A DNA stretch of 64,000 bases from Betaproteobacteria bacterium UBA1934 (GTDB lineage Bacteria; Pseudomonadota; Gammaproteobacteria; Burkholderiales; Rhodocyclaceae). A program made the position numbers and the translations under genes. The notes under the pieces were generated by a model, which was given only the letters and a program-made list of their open reading frames with translations, was not told where the DNA came from and did no database searches. The stretch covers positions 1-64,000 of the forward strand of contig DDFG01000003.1 of the NCBI GenBank assembly GCA_002337055.1, given 5' to 3'. Shown here piece after piece: positions 62,051 to 64,000 of this stretch (its first letter is position 1; each line of letters opens with the position of its first letter).

Positions 62051-62315
62051 CCCTCCGCGCCAAACAGCTTCCACGAAAACCCGCAAAGCGCATCACGCCG
62101 CTTCCGCTGCCAAATTAATTAATCGATTCAATTCCTTAACCACGCGACGCCCGTCTGCAACATGCCAAATGCCGGCATGGCACGAAAAATAGCGGGGTGC
62201 GAACCTTCCGAACGTACTGCGGCATCAGGGTTTTCCCTAAGATACAGCGCAGGCAGCCTTTGTTTCAATGAGCCTCATGCGCGATGCGAGGCATCGCCGT
62301 CACGAGGAGAACAAC
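62051..62315. other. Intergenic region before the PHB depolymerase
   Basis: No ORF. It contains an AT-rich AATTAATTAATCGATT tract near 62113-62128 and a palindromic ATGCCGGCAT (62168-62177) within a larger GCC...GGC repeat. A TGGCACG at 62178-62184 resembles half of a sigma-54 site, but its GC partner is 11 nt away instead of 10. GAGGAG at 62304-62309 is the ribosome site of the next gene. Confidence 0.5.
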
Positions 62316-63437
62316 ATGGCAATCGAACAATTTTTGAAACTGCGCAAGATCGCGCTCTGCGCCGGCTCACTGGCCGCAGCCGTGCTCTGGTCGGGCGCTG
62401 CTCAGGCGCTGACCTGCGGCGCTAATAGCGGCTACGTCTGCCAGGGTACCCAAACCCAGTATGGCGGCACCTTTGCCCCTGGCGTGGGTTACGGCGGCTT
62501 TGGCGGCGGATCATGCACCGCCACAAAAACACCGGTCATCTTCATCCACGGCAATGGCGACAACGCCATCAGCTTTGACATGCCCCCAGGCAACGTGGCC
62601 GGTTACACGACGCCACCGCGTTCCGTCTATGCCGAACTCAAGGCGCGTGGCTATAACGACTGCGAGATCTTCGGCGTTACCTACCTCTCGTCGAGCGAAC
62701 AGAGTTCAGCGCAGTACAACTATCATTCCAGTAGCAAGTACGCCATCATCAAGGCCTTCATTGACAAGGTAAAGACCTACACCGGCAAAACTCAGGTCGA
62801 TATCGTCGCACATTCGATGGGTGTTTCGATGGGTCTGGCGACGCTCCAGTATTACGGCAACTGGAGCAGCGTGCGCAAGTTCGTCAATATCGGTGGCGGG
62901 GTGCGCGGCCTCTATAGCTGCTACTACACTGGTTACGCCAACGCGGCGGCCCCCACCTGCGGTTCGCAGAACTACTACGACAGCTACATCTTCGGGTTCT
63001 TCCCCGAAGGCTGGTATTACGGCCTCTGGATCAGCAACGCCTGGACCGGTACCGGCACCAGCCAATCGCTGCGCGAAATGCCGCAGAAGCACACCGGCGT
63101 GTCTTTCTACACCCTTTCGGCTGGCTTCAAGGATCAAGTTGGCTGCGCCACGGCATCGTTCTGGGCCGGCTGCGACCAGACCGCCAAGTTCTCGAGCACC
63201 ACGAGCAACGTCAAGGCCCAGATCAACGTCGGGGCAGGTTCAAACACCACGCAAGTTGACTGGAACTGGTCCGATGGCATGCCCTACAACGTCGGTGGCG
63301 GCGACACCACCAACGGCGTTGGCCACTTCCGCTCCAAGACCAATACTGGCGCAATCATCCAGCGCATGTTGCTGACGACCTGTACCGGTCTCGATTGCGC
63401 GGCGGATTACACCTACGGTCCGAAAGCCACTTACTGA
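62316..63437 (+). CDS. PhaZ7-like extracellular PHB depolymerase
   Basis: Secreted lipase-fold enzyme close to PhaZ7 of Paucimonas lemoignei, which degrades amorphous poly(3-hydroxybutyrate). The 373-residue precursor has a signal peptide cut after AQA (residue 31). The mature part starts LTCG. The catalytic residues are S167 (AHSMG), D273 (FKDQVG) and H337 (GVGHFR). After removing 31 residues these are 136, 242 and 306, the numbers I recall for PhaZ7. Several cysteine pairs fit an extracellular protein. GAGGAG precedes the ATG. Confidence 0.9.
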   Translation: MAIEQFLKLRKIALCAGSLAAAVLWSGAAQALTCGANSGYVCQGTQTQYGGTFAPGVGYGGFGGGSCTATKTPVIFIHGNGDNAISFDMPPGNVAGYTTPPRSVYAELKARGYNDCEIFGVTYLSSSEQSSAQYNYHSSSKYAIIKAFIDKVKTYTGKTQVDIVAHSMGVSMGLATLQYYGNWSSVRKFVNIGGGVRGLYSCYYTGYANAAAPTCGSQNYYDSYIFGFFPEGWYYGLWISNAWTGTGTSQSLREMPQKHTGVSFYTLSAGFKDQVGCATASFWAGCDQTAKFSSTTSNVKAQINVGAGSNTTQVDWNWSDGMPYNVGGGDTTNGVGHFRSKTNTGAIIQRMLLTTCTGLDCAADYTYGPKATY

Positions 63438-63465
63438 TCGAGCAGCGCTTTCGCGCAAATCACCA

Positions 63466-63492
63466 CGGCGCCCTGCGGGGCGCCGTTTCTTT
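63466..63492 (+). terminator. Terminator after the PHB depolymerase
   Basis: CGGCGCCC (63466-63473) pairs with GGGGCGCCG (63477-63485), followed by TTTCTTTT. It lies 29 bp after the stop codon. Confidence 0.85.
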
Positions 63493-63528
63493 TATGTGCC
63501 AATGGCGCCCTACGCCGGTGCCATAGGC

Positions 63529-63561
63529 TAAAATTCATGGGAAACCGGTGTATTACACCGG
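63529..63561 (+). promoter_or_regulatory. Promoter -10 with palindromic operator
   Basis: A TAAAAT hexamer (63529-63534) predicts a start near 63541. Immediately downstream is a perfect palindrome CCGGTGTA-T-TACACCGG (63545-63561), which lies in the leader of the following regulator gene. A dimeric regulator binding there would block transcription, so autoregulation is a reasonable guess. No clear -35 is seen. Confidence 0.5.
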
Positions 63562-63584
63562 CACCAAATGGGAATAGGGCCACC

Positions 63585-64000
63585 ATGGGTTTTCTGGATA
63601 ACAGACGCAGCCTGTTGCTGGACATCATCCGCCTGGCAACGCAGGCCGATTCCGTCGAGCAACTCGATGCGATCATCGACGGCCCGCTCAAAACCCTGCT
63701 CGGCTACGAAGTCATGGTCTGCGGCACCGGATTCTGGTCCGAGAGCGGGTCGTATGGGTATCGCTACTACTCGCATCATTTTCCGATCGAGTATTTTTTC
63801 GATCTGCGCAACCCCACGGGTGGCATCGACAGCCCGTTAATGGCCCGCTGGCGAGAAACGCAGAAACCTGTGTGGTTCGAGAGCGGCCGCGACAACGCGG
63901 CATTTCCCGCCGAGTGGGTGGAATTGTTCAACCGGTACGACTTGCGCAACATTATTGGCCATGCCACGCTGGATCGCCTGGGCGTGGTCGGCCAATATTT
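63585..64000 (+). CDS. N-terminal part of a probable LuxR-type regulator (cut by window edge)
   Basis: An ORF beginning at the ATG at 63585 runs without a stop to the window end (138 codons seen). It starts MGFLDNRRSLLLDIIRLATQ, then has PLKTLLGYEVMVCGTGFW, YYSHHFPIEYFFDLR and WRETQKPVWFESG. This layout recalls the sensor half of LuxR/EpsA-like regulators found in PEP-CTERM-bearing betaproteobacteria. The DNA-binding domain would lie outside the window, so the class is not proven. Confidence 0.5.
   Translation, partial: MGFLDNRRSLLLDIIRLATQADSVEQLDAIIDGPLKTLLGYEVMVCGTGFWSESGSYGYRYYSHHFPIEYFFDLRNPTGGIDSPLMARWRETQKPVWFESGRDNAAFPAEWVELFNRYDLRNIIGHATLDRLGVVGQY

Noticed and set aside
62178..62193. 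Sigma-54 promoter for the PHB depolymerase
   Set aside because: TGGCACG is perfect, but the GC element is 11 nt from GG; the spacing is normally strict at 10.
63568..63840. Alternative 90-residue frame at the right edge
   Set aside because: Different frame from the regulator ORF, Ser/Arg-rich without motifs; the frame from 63585 runs open to the window end with coherent sequence.

Overview
The window looks like chromosomal DNA of a betaproteobacterium, probably of the Rhodocyclales/Nitrosomonadales type. The evidence is the GC-rich coding, the beta-type gene neighbourhoods (tyrS beside a presumed rRNA operon, rplM-rpsI-argC, hemB-engB-cytochrome c4, glyA-nrdR-ribD), a Coq7 hydroxylase of ubiquinone synthesis, a PEP-CTERM surface protein and a full MSHA-type pilus locus. 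Nearly all of it is dense coding sequence. I see no complete mobile element, CRISPR array, tRNA or rRNA gene, although two tandem promoters near the left edge fire out of the window and look like those of an rRNA operon.

Left part (1-22 kb): housekeeping genes. These are tyrS, an M23 peptidase, the leftward group argC/DUF6776/bactofilin/erpA, rplM-rpsI, an OsmC protein, coq7, a CNP1-like protein, rppH, proS with a lytic transglycosylase and a HAD phosphatase, slmA, hemB, engB, cytochrome c4, a PEP-CTERM protein with a sigma-54-like promoter, a CBS/HDOD pair, bioC-bioB and comF. A PglL/Wzy-type O-oligosaccharide ligase ends this part and borders the pilus locus.

Middle (22-39 kb): a 17-kb MSHA-type pilus locus in three blocks. 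A leftward operon carries mshI, an mshI2/PilN-like gene, mshJ, mshK, mshL, mshM and mshN, with most junctions overlapping at an ATGA. A rightward operon carries mshQ, mshC, mshD, mshO and mshP, here with mshQ first. A second leftward group carries mshE, mshG, mshF, mshB and mshA. MshE carries the c-di-GMP-binding N-terminal motif. The 308-bp divergent gap between mshI and mshQ holds a strongly structured sequence that may be an RNA leader.

Right part (39-64 kb): trmL; a leftward operon arsR, rhodanese, grxC, secB, SH3 protein, gpsA; gpmA-envC-ctpA-unknown-moeB; an S9 peptidase; a small AT-richer orphan; a GNAT acetyltransferase; a half-size asparaginase-like protein; a GGDEF cyclase; ribD/nrdR/glyA; two small proteins sharing a C-terminal tail; a 26-codon microprotein followed by a CU-loop hairpin and terminator; pmbA, darP, mog; a PilZ-like protein; thyA and a cation diffusion facilitator; a PhaZ7-like PHB depolymerase whose catalytic triad falls at the expected positions; and the start of a probable LuxR-type regulator with a palindrome at its promoter.

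The most novel-looking signals are RNA-scale: a candidate small RNA upstream of rplM with CCUCC loops, the microprotein/CU-loop transcript at 55.9-56.1 kb with a similar layout, and the pseudoknot-capable element upstream of mshQ.
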